A stretch of 64,000 nucleotides of DNA, taken from contig CM055096.1 in assembly GCA_029204225.1 (NCBI GenBank), positions 41,553,305-41,617,304 on the forward strand. The letters run 5' to 3'. Source of the DNA: Diphasiastrum complanatum (Eukaryota > Streptophyta > Lycopodiopsida > Lycopodiales > Lycopodiaceae). Under the pieces are notes generated by a model. The model was not told the DNA's origin. It made no database searches and was given only the letters and a program-made list of their open reading frames with translations. Shown one piece after another: positions 1-10,850 of this stretch; positions within the stretch are counted from its first letter, which is position 1, and every line of letters begins with the position of its first letter. The translations under genes and the position numbers were made by a program.

Positions 1-780
1 CCTATTCTGGTTCCTCTGACGGGAACTTGTTTAGAGAATTGGTTTGCAAAGCTTGATACTTATTTTCAGATTTACCCTAGACTGATCCTCAGAAGATCCA
101 GTTAGCCGCCTACATTTAGATGGACGTGCTGCCACTTGGTGGCGGGTCTACCGACTTGACCCTGATCGGGACGGTCTCCAGTTATGGCCTACCTTTCGTC
201 GTGATCTTCGTCATGCTATGATTGACCCTCAGTGGCTGAGCCGCCAGCGTGATATATTCCGTAGTCTTACTCAGACTGGTGATCTTTCTTCCTATACAGA
301 TCAGTTTATGGACCTTTCCTACCTCTTTACAGATCTTCAGCCCACCGAGCTTATTTCTCGCTACATTGCTGGACTTCGTGGTGCTCTACGATACGATGTC
401 TCTTCTTTCCGTCCACCCACACTTGTTGACGGCCATGTCCCTTGCTAGTACTTTACAGCATAAGTACCCTGATCCTGCTCCCTTTCGCTTTTTCCGACCC
501 CGTCCATCTCTTTCACCTCTACCATCTCCGGCCCCATCTGCCCCATCCACTGTCGTCCCGACCTCTTCTCTTACTTCTCCCGCTCCTCGCCCTCCGCCTC
601 CTCGTCCTGCTTTTGTCCGACGTTACACGTCTGCAGAGTTCGCTGACATTCAGCAGAAGCGTCTTTGCTTTCGTTGTAAGAGTCCTGACCACATTGCCCG
701 TGATTGCCGCCAGCCCCTGCCTACTTCTACTGCTGTTTTCTACCATGAGGGCACTACCCCAGATGAGTCCGATATCTACA
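1..780 (+). pseudogene. Ty3 gag (C-terminal part, frameshifted)
   Basis: This is capsid/nucleocapsid remnant. The conserved stretch AATWWRVYR (read across a frameshift near 90-130) and the block DPQWLSRQRDIFRSLTQT from 223 match the gag core of the related copy at 13500-13900. A proline/serine-rich linker follows, then a canonical zinc knuckle CFRCKSPDHIARDC at about 667-708 (C-x2-C-x4-H-x4-C). At least two frameshifts interrupt it, near 95 and near 435. No start codon is visible because the window begins inside the gene. Confidence 0.85.
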
Positions 781-879
781 TTCATATATCTGATGAGCCT
801 GATCTATCTCCTGAGCCTTCTACTGATTTACTTCCTGCTACTTGTCATGCTCAGCTTGCTTATGCTACCTGGACAGGGT

Positions 880-1400
880 GCCCCGGTCCTCGCTCCATTC
901 GGCTACGTGTGCGCATTACTGGTCGTGAGTATATTGCTTTAGTTGATACCGGCAACACTCATTCCTTTATCAGTAGTTATGTTCTCAGCCGGATACGCGC
1001 TTCACCTATTCCTGCTCCACAGCCTCTCACAGTCGAGGTTGCCAGTTCTCACTCATTTCCTAGTTCTCAGATGTTTCAGGGATTATCCTACCGGCATTGG
1101 TGATTTTTCTGGACAGGCAGATCTTTATATCATTCCTCTGGAGCGCTATGACCTTATCCTTGGTGCTGATTGGTTTTGCTTCATTGGAGCGGTTACTTTG
1201 GACCTGGCTCAGCAGACATTGACATTTGTTCATGATGCAGTGACCCACTCACTTGCTGGTATTGATTCTCAGGCAGATTTCCAGCTGATCAGCGGGAAGC
1301 AGTTTATCCGCAGCCTACCTAAGGCTCATTGTGCAGCTTTATTATGTGTTCAGCGTGCTGCAGCAGATCCTCCAGTGACTACCTCTCCTCCAACAACTAT
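880..1400 (+). pseudogene. Ty3 aspartic protease
   Basis: The active-site triad is visible as ALVDTGNTHSFIS at about 935-975, and the second conserved block, ILGADW, lies near 1155. One frameshift near 1080 separates the halves (first half in the frame open from 249, second half in the frame open from 943). Sequence between the protease tail (about 1400) and the RT start is much shorter than usual for Ty3 elements, which suggests a deletion. The paralogous proteases at 14640-15020 and 15890-16260 are close relatives. Confidence 0.85.
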
Positions 1401-1419
1401 TCCTCAGGTGATCTCTTTC

Positions 1420-2690
1420 TTGGTTCTGCTCCTCCCTCCCGGCCTCTTTACCGTATGTCTAAGTCTGAGCGTGATGAGGTTGAGCTTCAGATTACTGCTT
1501 TACTAGATCAGGGCCTTATTGTTCCTAGTCACAGTCCTTTTGGTGCCCCTGTTCTCCTTGTCAGTAAGAAAGATGGTTCCAAACGCCTCTGCATTGATTA
1601 TCGTGCCCTCAATAAGTTGACCATCCGTAACCAGTATCCTATTCCTCACATGGATGATCTCTTTGACCAGTTAGGCACCTCTCATCTTTTCTCTAAGATA
1701 GACTTACGTTCCGGCTATCACCAGATTAGGATGCATCCTTCGGACGAACACAAGACTGCGTTTCGTACCCATCTTGGTTTGTATGAGTTTCGTGTTCTTC
1801 CTTTTGGTGTTACTAATGGTCCACCTACGTTCCAGAATGTGATGAATAACATCATGCGTCCTCTCCTTGGTCGTTGTGTTTTAGTTTATTTTGATGATAT
1901 TCTTGTTTTTAGTAAGACTCTTGATGAGCATGTGTTACATCTTTCATCTGTTTTTCAATTGCTTGTTCATCACTAGTTGTTTGCTAAACTTTCTAAGTGT
2001 TCCTTTGATGTTGTTGAGATTGAGTTTTTAGGATTTCTCATTTGTGATGGTCGTATTCGTTTGGACCCTCATAAGGTTGGGCAATCGCTGATTGGCATGT
2101 TCCCACAGATGTCCACCATGTTCGTCTGTTTCTTGGTCTCGCTACTCACCTTCGTCGTCCTGTTCCTCACTTTGCCACTATGGCTGCCCCTCTTCATGCC
2201 CTTTTGAAGAAGTCTAGTGCTTTTGTTTGGACTTCTGATTGTCAGTTCGCCTTTGACACTCTTCGTCGTGCTGTTGTAAAGGCCTCTGTCCTGTGTTTAC
2301 CACAGTTTGATCAGAAATTTATTGTTGAGACCGAGTTGGTTTGGGTGCCTTGCTTCGTCAGTCTCAGTGTATTATTGCTTATGAGTCGCATCGTTTACGC
2401 TCTTATGAGCAACGTTATTCTGTCCATGAGAAAGAGCTTCTTGCCATTATCTATGCTCTTAAGAAGTGGCGCCATTACCTGTACCGTGTTCCTTTTGATA
2501 TCGTTACTGATCATCAGTCCTTACGTTATCTCTTCTCCCAGTGTGATCTTAGTGATCGTCAGTTTCGTTGGTTGCAGTTTTTACAATCTTTTGATTTTTC
2601 TATTTTGTATCGTCCTGGTCGTGCTAACACTGCTGCTGACGCATTGTCTAGACTTCCTGCTTTATCGAATACCCTTGTTGCCACGATCCC
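1420..2690 (+). pseudogene. Ty3 reverse transcriptase and RNase H
   Basis: RT begins around [11 protein letters not shown] (1438) and includes [25 protein letters not shown] and the catalytic box YFDDILVFS at about 1887-1913 (YxDD type, both Asp present). An in-frame TAG at 1974-1976 ends that open frame; the RT thumb continues in a neighbouring frame at 1977-2300. RNase H follows at 2341-2650, with YSVHEKELLAI and TDHQSLRYL. The RNase H start is frameshifted (the first acidic motif lies in a decayed stretch near 2330). RNase H runs on in the same open frame into the integrase zinc finger. Confidence 0.9.
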
Positions 2691-2849
2691 TTCCTGGTTT
2701 GATGATCTTCCATCTGCTTATCTTACATGTTCTGATTTTCGTGATGTTTATAGTTCTGCTCCACCTATGTCGTCTTCACCTCATCAGGCTTATTCCATTG
2801 TTGACCACCGTCCTTATCATTATGGTTCTCTTTGTATTCCTAGTTCTTT

Positions 2850-4300
2850 GGGTATCCGTTCTCAGTTGTTGTCGGATGCTCATTCGTCCCCAATTGGGGG
2901 TCATTTTGGTTTTCAGAAGTCTTATGCTCGTCTTAAGGATCATTTCTATTGGCCATCCCTTAGGAAAGAGCTTGTTGTACTTATTCGTACCTGTCCTTTC
3001 TGCTTACGTAATAAGTACTCCCGTGCTAAGTCCGCTGGTTTGCTTCAGAGTTGGCCTATTCCTCACCGCCAGTGGACTGATATTTCTATGGACTTCATCA
3101 TTGGCCTTCCCTGCACCCGTCGTGGTCACGATTCATGTATGGTGGTAGTTGACAGGTTCTCGAAACAGGCACATTTCATACCCGTCCGCAGTACTATCAC
3201 AGCAGAGCAGAGAAAGAACAGAACCTTAGTTGAATCGGCAAAGTGCATGTTATCACATTTGACACTTCCAAAGTGCTTCTGGGCTGAAGCTATTTCAATA
3301 GCAACCTATATTCAAAACAGATGTCCTAATGAAGGCCTCTCAGACAAAACACCATTCGAAGTCTGGACAGGTGCCAAACCTTCTTTATCAAACTTACGAG
3401 TTTTTGAATGACTGCTTTTGCGTAGATTCCTTGTGATCTCAAGAAGAAGCTCGACTTTCAGAGTATCAAGTGTGTTTTCATCAACTACACTACTTCAGAT
3501 CAAGCCTACAAGTTGCTCAATCCCATCAAGTCGAAGATATCCACTAGCCGGGATGTCATCTTCGTCGAAGATTAGTTTCAAGACCTCAAAGAAAAGGGTA
3601 GTTCCCATGTAGCCGACGTATCAGATTTTTTTGATGTATTGAATTTTCCAGTTCCCCAGTCAACTTCTGGACAGAGCTTATGCGTATATTGGATGTACAG
3701 TTTTTTATGGGGTCTGCTTATCATTCTACTTCTGATGGGTAGTCTGAGGTCCTTAACAGGATCCTTGAGGATTATTTGCGCCATTTTGTTACTCCTTCAG
3801 GGAAGGATTGGGATCAGCACTTATGTTTGGCAGAGTATAGCTATAACAGCTCTGTTAGTACCCAGCATCGGTGTTGCACCATTTTTATTATCTCATGGTT
3901 ATGCACCTCTTTTACCTGGTATTCCTCTTCCTCCCGAGGATACACCTGTGACACTGTCTTCATTTCTATCAGGTGCTCGCGAGCTTATTCTCTAGGCCAG
4001 TTCCCATTTGCAGCAGGTCCAGCAGCGTTATCAGGCTTCAGTTGATCGTCATCGACGTCATGTTGAGTTTCATGTTGGTGATATGGTATATCTACGCCTA
4101 CGGTTTGCACGCCATCATTTATTCAGGGCCATGCTTCTACTGAGAAGCTTGCACCACGTTATTATGGGCCTTATTGTATATTGGAGGTTCTTAGTCCAGT
4201 TACATATCGTCTTCAGCTTCCTGCTTTCACACGTGCCTGTGATATATTTCATGTCAGTTTATTACGTGCTGCTATTGAGGATGATGCTCCTCGTGATGCT
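2850..4300 (+). pseudogene. Ty3 integrase interrupted by Copia sequence
   Basis: The HHCC zinc finger is intact (HSSPIGGH at about 2880, CPFCLRNK at about 2995). The core starts with WTDISMDFIIGLP, holding the first catalytic Asp, and VVVDRFSKQAHFIPVRS. At 3203-3210 the protein switches to Copia integrase and returns to Ty3 at 3665 with FWTELMRILDVQFF and AYHSTSDG. The Ty3 segment that normally carries the second catalytic Asp (SDRDP block) is missing, so catalysis is destroyed. A stop replaces Gln at about 3739. The integrase C-terminus with HVSLLRAA lies near 4250. Confidence 0.88.
3203..3660 (+). mobile_element. Copia integrase fragment embedded in the Ty3 integrase
   Basis: The translated sequence is Copia-type, not Ty3: [17 protein letters not shown], then TPFEVWTGAKPSLSNLRVFE, then after a frameshift KKLDFQSIKCVFINY and STSRDVIFVED. 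These are the post-catalytic-Glu integrase region and the integrase-RT linker of Copia pol. The piece is in the same orientation as the host element. Flanking Ty3 reading resumes immediately on both sides, so the boundary is inside a codon-level alignment, at a short GCAGAG homology on the left. Confidence 0.88.
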
Positions 4301-4591
4301 GAGTTTCCTACTGCACCGGATCTCTTTCCTTTATTACCTGCTGCTATCCTTCAGGTGCGTTTGCATCATAGTCGACGCCGCCGGCAGATTCAGTTCCTAG
4401 TCCAGTGGGATGGTCGTCCTGTTGAGGAGGCCACATGGGAGCCTATTGATGTCTTTTATCATACACCGTCACTTGCGGATCAGGCTCGTGCTCTTGCCGC
4501 ACTTGTTGATTCCTCTACATCAGCTGTTGCTCCAATTGTTACTACACCAGATGCTGTTCCAGTTGATCCTCCAGGGCTTGCTGTTACTTGA
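4181..4591 (+). pseudogene. Ty3 integrase C-terminus with chromodomain
   Basis: This open frame of 136 codons holds the end of the integrase (SPVTYRLQLP, DIFHVSLLRAA) and a chromodomain: LHHSRRRRQIQFLVQWDGRP followed by VEEATWEPID at about 4350-4450. Chromodomains at this place mark chromoviruses and are thought to guide insertion to marked chromatin. The frame is open to a natural stop at 4589, so this is the best preserved part of the element's 3' end. Confidence 0.85.
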
Positions 4592-4636
4592 TCCAGTCCT
4601 TTATGGCAGTTGGGTCTTATTTTTGTGTCGGGGAGA

Positions 4637-5085
4637 GTTATGGACTCGGCTCATTACATTCGCCATGTCCATTTACATTTACTTTACTTTATGCATAAGC
4701 AGGCTTTGGGCCCTTTTTTATTCATTATTTGACATTTAGACTATATGGTTGGCCTTGGGCCCTATTATTGACATTTAGACCATATTATTGGCCTTGGGCC
4801 CTATGATTCACTATATTGGTTATTTGGTCATATTACTGAGAGTGGGGGCCTTTTTGGAGGGCGCACTATTTTCCCTCTCAGTTTGGCCCTAGCCACTGGA
4901 AGCTTCCTTTTAGGGCTTCCTCTTGGCTATAAGTAGGGATTCTGTGTCATTTGTTACTTGGCTTATGATATGATCTCCTTCTTTAGTCTCTTTAAGCTTT
5001 TTCTCTCCTGCTTTCTAGGGTTAAGTCTTGCTTATGTGATGCTTTCATAGACTAAATCTAGATCAACCGTGGCTACGTTCATAAC
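4637..5085 (+). repeat. 3' LTR of the first Ty3 element (449 bp)
   Basis: The segment is clearly homologous along its length to 11790-12227, which sits directly before a PBS and is therefore a 5' LTR of the same family. A purine-rich stretch (TCGGGGAGAG, 4629-4637) precedes it and could be the polypurine tract. Terminal bases are GTTATG and CATAAC, inverted repeats but not the usual TG..CA. A TATA-like TATAAGTAGGG lies near 4930. Confidence 0.8.
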
Positions 5086-6384
5086 TCACATGGACAAGGA
5101 CCTAAGCCAAGAGGATTAGATGTGAGGAGACACCAACTAACTCTCCTTTCTCATTCTAGTGTGTTGTGAAGTAGAGTTTTGACTAGAATGTAGTGCTTTG
5201 AGTTTTCTCTTAGGATCTTGGTTGTCGATCTTTCGACAATGTAGTAATGAAAGATTAGTGAATGCTTCTGCTCTGTAATGGCTAGAAGGATTAACACCAT
5301 GAATCTCAAATGGTATTTGAGCAAGGAGATCTGAAGTATCTTGTTAAAAAGTGTGTAGAATGCAGGCTGTGAAAGAGAGACAAATGCACACGTCTGAAAT
5401 TTTGGTGCTAGCATCATCAGATGTTTTTGACGAAGCGCATTGTGACTTTGTTGTTCAGGTTTGATGGAAAAGCTTGTAGAAACAACGTGCCTGAAGAGTC
5501 AAGTATTTATGTTTAGATGTGTCTGAATGGCTGTTGTTAACACGTAAGCACGTTGTTGCTGGATAATGATGCACGCACACGATCAAGAAACCATTAGAAA
5601 TATTCAAACCATCTGCTTCTTGTGATGGAAGAGCAAGACCAAAATTATGCACAACAAAAAAAGAGAAAAAGAGCATGACAGAAGATAAGCGGAGGGCTGC
5701 AATGCGGCTGGGCAAGCCACATTCTTATATATCTTAGAATTGTGGTGAGGAAATCAACCATGACGGAATAGCTGTTGTCAACCATTCCTTCAGAGTAAGA
5801 AAGATGGTTGCAGAAGAAAGTGAACAAGGCAAATGAGAAGCCCAACTTTAAGACATGATGAATAGGAAGATGAGCTTAGCTGTTAAATGTTTGCAAAGCC
5901 TGCAACATGATGGGGTCAGCCATAGCATTTTTTAAGCAGCCCAAATGCCTGCGTCAAGGAGACTGAATCTCACATACCGTTACTTGCCTGCATTAGGACT
6001 GTCACATGGAAGATAATTTGTAGCTGATGTTGAAGATTTGTTAGAAGACACCAGCATGAAAAAAAGGGCAGCAAGCAAAAAGGCGGAACAAAGATCAGCG
6101 ACAACAAGCTTGCATCGTGAAGACTGTCATGAGCTTTCATAGAAGCTTGATTGATGCTTCCCTGACTACGTGAATGAAAATGTGGAGAAGAAATCTAAAT
6201 TGTGCAGATTCTTTAGGGGAAAGCTAAGGGATCTTGTAAGAAACTGATGACCCCTTAAACGGGGCTCAATTGATTATTTGGTGGGTCCAAGCTCTCATGA
6301 TGCTTTAGATTCCTTTTGTGCAAAAACTGAAGGATCTCTTGAGTATAAAAAGTGAACTTCTCTTTTGCAACATGAGCAACTTTC
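5086..6384. other. No recognised gene
   Basis: This 1.3-kb stretch has only short open frames with no recognisable motif. It is the downstream flank of the first Ty3 LTR and runs to a Copia gag remnant. I see no tRNA, no long repeat and no splice-supported coding segment. Confidence 0.5.
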
Positions 6385-6960
6385 AAATTTTCACTCAAAA
6401 AAATGGTCATGTCCATCCTTGATTGAAAGTTGCATTCTATTCTATTGGAAAAATATTTTGGGACTGTTGTGACTGTTGAAGAATTAACTGATGATGGTGT
6501 TTCATCAAAACTTTGGATTTAGCGCAATCTCAAAGGCATGCCAATAATAGAATTGTGTCTGTCTGATAACTTGCTACCTCAAGTGAGTAAACATGCAACC
6601 TTATAAGCAATGTGGGGTGCCTACACAACATAGATGAAAGCAAGAACTTTACTAATAAAAATTACAAGAAGAATGAATCACAAAGATGATAGAACATGAT
6701 TCAGCGTTACCCCTTTGAATGATTATCTAAATTATTATGGAGTGAAAACTGAAGATGATGAGGCTGTAGTGGCTCTCTTAAGCAATTTATCCTTGTCATA
6801 TGATCATTACATTTTAGTGTTATCAGGTCTTGTTTTTGGCCTGAACATTATCGGTGTTATGTCACATTTTAAGGGCACATCAAGTAAAAAGAAGAAGAAC
6901 TATAATTGTCATTGTTGTGGCACAATGGTACATGTGGCAAAATTAGTATGAGAAAATGGC
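6385..6960 (+). pseudogene. Copia gag remnant (UBN2-type)
   Basis: Translation across frameshifts and stops gives the pattern of Copia gag: a tryptophan-rich N-terminal part, then NDYLNYYGVKTEDDEAVVAL and LSLSYDHYILVLSGL at 6718-6830. A decayed zinc knuckle reads CHCCGTMVHVAKLV near 6910-6950, with the last Cys replaced by Val. Only the last 78 codons are open. No LTR or pol sequence of this copy is visible beside it. Confidence 0.7.
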
Positions 6961-6984
6961 AAATCTCCTAGACTCTGCCTCAAC

Positions 6985-7649
6985 TCATAGATGATTGTAA
7001 AATCGTGCCATACAACTTTGCAATCACATGACCAATCATGATAGTACGATAGTTATCAGATCGCATGGGATCACCACTTTTGAAGATGGGATGGATGATG
7101 TTAGTACACCAGGATGGATGGAAACCATTAAAAACAGCACGGTTAAGTAATTTGGCCAAGATGGGAGAAAGTGTATCAGCAACATGGAGTAGTAATTTAG
7201 ATTCAAGATCCTCAATATCATGGGCACAAGGGGATTTCAAACTCTTAGTGGCCGCTAGTTCCATTTTGGAAGTAAAAAATGAGAACTTAGAAAGGCGAGG
7301 AGAGATGGAGATGGGAGTACTAGTAGGTATGGTATAGAGAGTGGTCGCATAATCAGTCCGGGACTGTAGGTCTGATGCTGGGGGGGGGGGGGGTGGCACA
7401 TGTAATGAAATCATGCCAAAAAGCGTCGGAGGAAGAACCGAAGAAGAGATTAACAAGTCTCCACCTTTCAGATTCATCATAGGCAGCACACTTTTTACGA
7501 CGGAGCACACTGTGGTAAGATCGGTATGCAGGAAATGTGGAGCTTGAGAGCAGGCGTGGATGACTTGCAAATGAAGAAGTTGACATTCATTATCATACCA
7601 CGATTGACGAATGGAGCGAGAGGAAGTGGATTTACGACGAAAAGGTTTA

Positions 7650-7652
<3 letters not shown>
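6985..7652 (-). pseudogene. LINE (L1-type) ORF2 fragment, linker and start of RT
   Basis: Minus-strand translation gives AHDIEDLESKLLLHVADTL, FHPSWCTNIIHPIFKSGDP and YRTIMIGHVIAKLYGTIL. These match the region just before and at RT motif 1 of the LINE at 9831-10322 nearly block for block. The piece is about 670 bp and lacks endonuclease and the RT catalytic core. Its 5' side ends exactly at the (GA)n array at 7653. A run of G at 7381-7394 interrupts it. Confidence 0.82.

Positions 7653-7711
<59 letters not shown>
7653..7711. repeat. (GA)n microsatellite
   Basis: Uninterrupted GA dinucleotide array of 59 bp. It lies exactly between two minus-strand LINE pieces: the 5' side of the fragment at 6985-7652 and the presumed 3' end of the larger LINE above it. 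Confidence 0.98.
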
Positions 7712-7714
<3 letters not shown>

Positions 7715-7890
7715 TATTAATGTCTTTTCCATGCCAAAAGGTATATAAGACTAATGAAGTACATGTCAAGTATGTGATAACAATGGTAGCGTATAAAACA
7801 TCTCCGAAGCTGCAATAAAGAAAAAACATCTAATACAAACTAAGATAAATGCGAAAATGAGACCGTGTGTGCATAGTAGCTGTAACAATG

Positions 7891-8511
7891 TCATGAGGTC
7901 TTGTCTGTGCTGATGCTATAGAAAGATGTATTGCGAGCTGCAACATGGGGAAGCGCTGGAGTCCTCTGAGGTCGTCTATGAGCATGAGAAGTGTGTCTCT
8001 GCATAGGAGGTCTGATGATCCTGGTAGCAAAGTGGTGATGAGTAGTACACGGTCTCTGATCTCTTTGAGCATGTGAGCTGCCATCATCGTCGTGATCGTC
8101 ATCATCATCAGCATCAGGTTCTGTGTCGCGTGATCTCCTCCTAGAAAAGAAAGAGGTAATCAATGGCTGAGGGGTGAACTGCTGAGATGTCCCGCATAGG
8201 TCTCGCTGCAATATGAACATCTCTCGTACCATAAGAGCGACACACCGGGAGTCCTCATAGGCTATGAGAGATCGTAGAGTGGTGGGCATGTCTCAAAACA
8301 AACAGTGATATCTCTCTCTGATCTCGTAGTATACAGGACATCTAAAGATAAAATGCTCCTCAGACTCCACCTCACCTAAAGAGCATAACTGGCAAATCTG
8401 CTCCTCTCTAGGAATACTATGGAACCTCCCAGTCTCAATAGCTAGCTGGTGTGAAGATACATTGAGCTGGCCCAATGTGAATCTGAGGCAAGGAGATAGG
8501 CCTGAATCCAA
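7891..8511 (-). pseudogene. LINE ORF2 C-terminus with Cys/His finger
   Basis: The minus frame 8511-8293 ends with CQLCSLGEVESEEHFIFRCP, a C-x2-C...H...C arrangement typical of the C-terminal finger of plant L1 ORF2. It continues, after a frameshift, into 8289-7891 with a short acidic run (DADDDDDHDDD) and a histidine-rich tail that I do not recognise. The finger itself is intact. Confidence 0.72.
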
Positions 8512-9199
8512 GTAATGTGGTAAGACTGGAATCCTTGCTGCGTCTAGCAGCTAGCTCAAGAAAGTGGGTCCGGTAGAAATCAGGCTTAACCCCTAATTGA
8601 CGACTCCAAGTCCGCTCTAGATATAGAAATTGTTTGATATACTGATAAGTGCTTGAGGGAAGCTTTATAATGGAGATACTAAATGACTCAAGTAGGAGGT
8701 AAGATGCCTTAGAAAACCATGATAATCTATAGCCCTGATCATGAAGATAATTCGAGGAGGATAGTGCAATCTGTGTATATCGTTTGTCTGTATCTGGTAA
8801 CGCCTGTACTCATTGAATATCTGTGATGAGCTGGAGAGCTGCCTCGGTCTATATAGGTGGAACCGCAAACTCGGCAAGAAGAATCTCATGTGGAACCGAA
8901 GGCTTCTCTCGAATTTATTGAGCTAACATGGTGGTCTGTAATCGTGAAAGACTGGCCCAGTGTGAAGAGGGGAAACCTATACATCATGTCTCTGCGACAT
9001 ATGGAGCCGAGGGGGTGACAATGGTATTAAAGAGTCGACACTTTCTACGAGCATCCTGGATGGACTTACGAAAACAGAACCGCTCTAGCTGAACAAGGGA
9101 GGCATGCCCCTTCACAGGTCGAGTGGTAGTGGCCTGTCTCCTAATGAAAGTAGGACCCGAGAAAAGGATCCCCAAGTATGTATAAGAAGAGACCACCTC

Positions 9200-10680
9200 T
9201 AGAACTTGTCCATCAAAAGTGAGCTCTTGTCGCTACATGAATGCTCGAGAAGTGTTGAAGACCGTAACTTTGTTCTTCCCAATGTTCAGGCCCCATTTGG
9301 TACAGAACTCCTATAAGCAATCCAACTATCGTTGTAGGCCCTCCTTGGTCGGTAACACTAGTATCACATGATCGGCATAAAGAAGCATAGCAATCAAGAT
9401 ATCACCAAGCCTACAACCAATACCGCCACACTATGAAATGACTCTCTCCAACTCATCAATATATAGGCCAAAGAGGATCGGTGAAAGAGAGCAGCCCTGC
9501 GTCACCCCAATAGTGCTCCAAATATGATTAGAGATGCCACTACAATGTCGGAAACATTCCAGGACGCACTCATAAAGAGCCATCACAGCCAAAATGATGT
9601 CGGTGGAGAAGCCAAGATCTCGGAGTCTCTGAATGAGCAAGGAGCAAGGAATAGAATCAAAGGCTTTCTTGAAGTCCACAAAGCAGCAATAAGCCCTCTC
9701 TTTCCTGTTCTTAGCTTCCTCAATCAAGGCCCGTAATGTGAAGATGTGATCTCTAGTACAATAGTGGGCCCGAAAACTTGCCTGCCATAGCATCTAGTCT
9801 CCTAGTCTCCGCCTCTGAACTCACAACAAACTAAAGTATAGTACCATATAGCTTCGCTAGAATATGCCCAATCATGATAGTGCGGTAGTTACCCGGAATC
9901 ATAGGGTCACCATTCTTATGGATGGGGTGGATGATGTTGGTGCACCAAGATGAAGGGAAGCCTGAGACAACTGCGAAATTGAGAAGAGTGGCTATGGTGA
10001 GAGCGCGTAAGTTGGATTCATGGGCAAGGAGTTCAGATTCGAGGTCTTCGATATCTCTGGCCTTATGGGACTTCATATGCTTAATGGCAGCAAGTATCAT
10101 ATCGGATGTGAAGAAGGAGAACTCAGATGGGCATGGAGATATAGAGATAGGTGAATAAGAGGGGATGGTATACAAACTAGTAGCGTAGTTGGTCCAAATG
10201 CGGAGGTCTTCTAGAAGAGATGGTGGGGAGCGAGGGATGAACTTACGCCAGAAAGCTCTTGAGGAAGAATTGAAAAGAAGGTCAATAAAACGTTTCCCTT
10301 CAAAGTCATCATAAGCACGCATTTTACAGTGGAGAACACGGTGGTAAGAACGTCAAGAGGATCGAAGCAAATGTGAAGCATGAACATGTGAATAGGTGAC
10401 CAAATGATGAAGAGAATAGCATTCGGCATCATACCAGGGAGGGTGTAGTTGATCGGGATGTGTGTCGGGTTTTGCCTGGATAGGGCTTGGTATGGAAGAC
10501 TAGCGAAGCGGCAGTGTGGAGGGAGGTGGTGAGAAAAGCGGCTTCGGTGTCAATTGGATTATCATGGGGAAAGGAGTGTAAAAGTGAAGCCAGGGACTTC
10601 TGGTATGCTGGCATGTAAATGGGGTCAGAATGTGTATTTGGGTGCGCGGATAAGCGTAGGCAGTGAGGATGGATGAGAGA
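9200..10680 (-). pseudogene. LINE ORF2 reverse transcriptase domain
   Basis: Recognisable RT motifs on the minus strand: SSWCTNIIHPIHKNGDP and NYRTIMIGHILAKLYGTIL (9945-9830), CCFVDFKKAFDSIP (around 9680, first catalytic Asp), GVTQGCSLSPILFGLYIDEL (around 9490), and YADHVILV at about 9379-9356. The last should read F/YADD; its second Asp is His here, so polymerase activity is lost. Short frameshifts and stops separate the pieces. The thumb continues with SYTYLGILFSG near 9185. Confidence 0.88.
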
Positions 10681-10685
10681 GAGAG

Positions 10686-10782
10686 TGTCAGGCTCTCCTT
10701 GAACTCCTAACCGACACTCGTCCAAGCATGCACTGACCACCAAAACTTTTTTGCCTTTTTGATTCCCTGTAAGCACAAGCAT

Positions 10783-10850
<68 letters not shown>

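Larger units (their letters stand above)
1..5085 (+). mobile_element. Ty3 (gypsy) chromodomain retrotransposon, 5'-truncated, degenerate
   Basis: Domains run in Ty3 order on the plus strand: gag with a CCHC knuckle, aspartic protease, reverse transcriptase, RNase H, integrase zinc finger and core, C-terminal chromodomain, then an LTR at 4637-5085. The 5' LTR, PBS and gag start lie outside the window. The reading frame is broken by several frameshifts, by a probable deletion between protease and RT near 1405, and by a foreign Copia segment at 3203-3660. It cannot encode a working polyprotein. Family assignment is secure from motif order; the chromovirus label rests on the chromodomain. Confidence 0.93.
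7712..10685 (-). mobile_element. L1-type LINE, 5'-truncated, degenerate
   Basis: On the minus strand the order is ORF2 linker (from about 10685), RT (10322-9200), a connection region, and a C-terminal zinc-finger-like block (8511-8293), then an apparent 3' UTR to the GA array. The endonuclease and ORF1 are absent, so it is truncated at its 5' side, where the LTR at 10686 begins. The 3' end carries AATAAAGC just before (TC)n, so the array could be its tail or the site of insertion. Confidence 0.85.
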
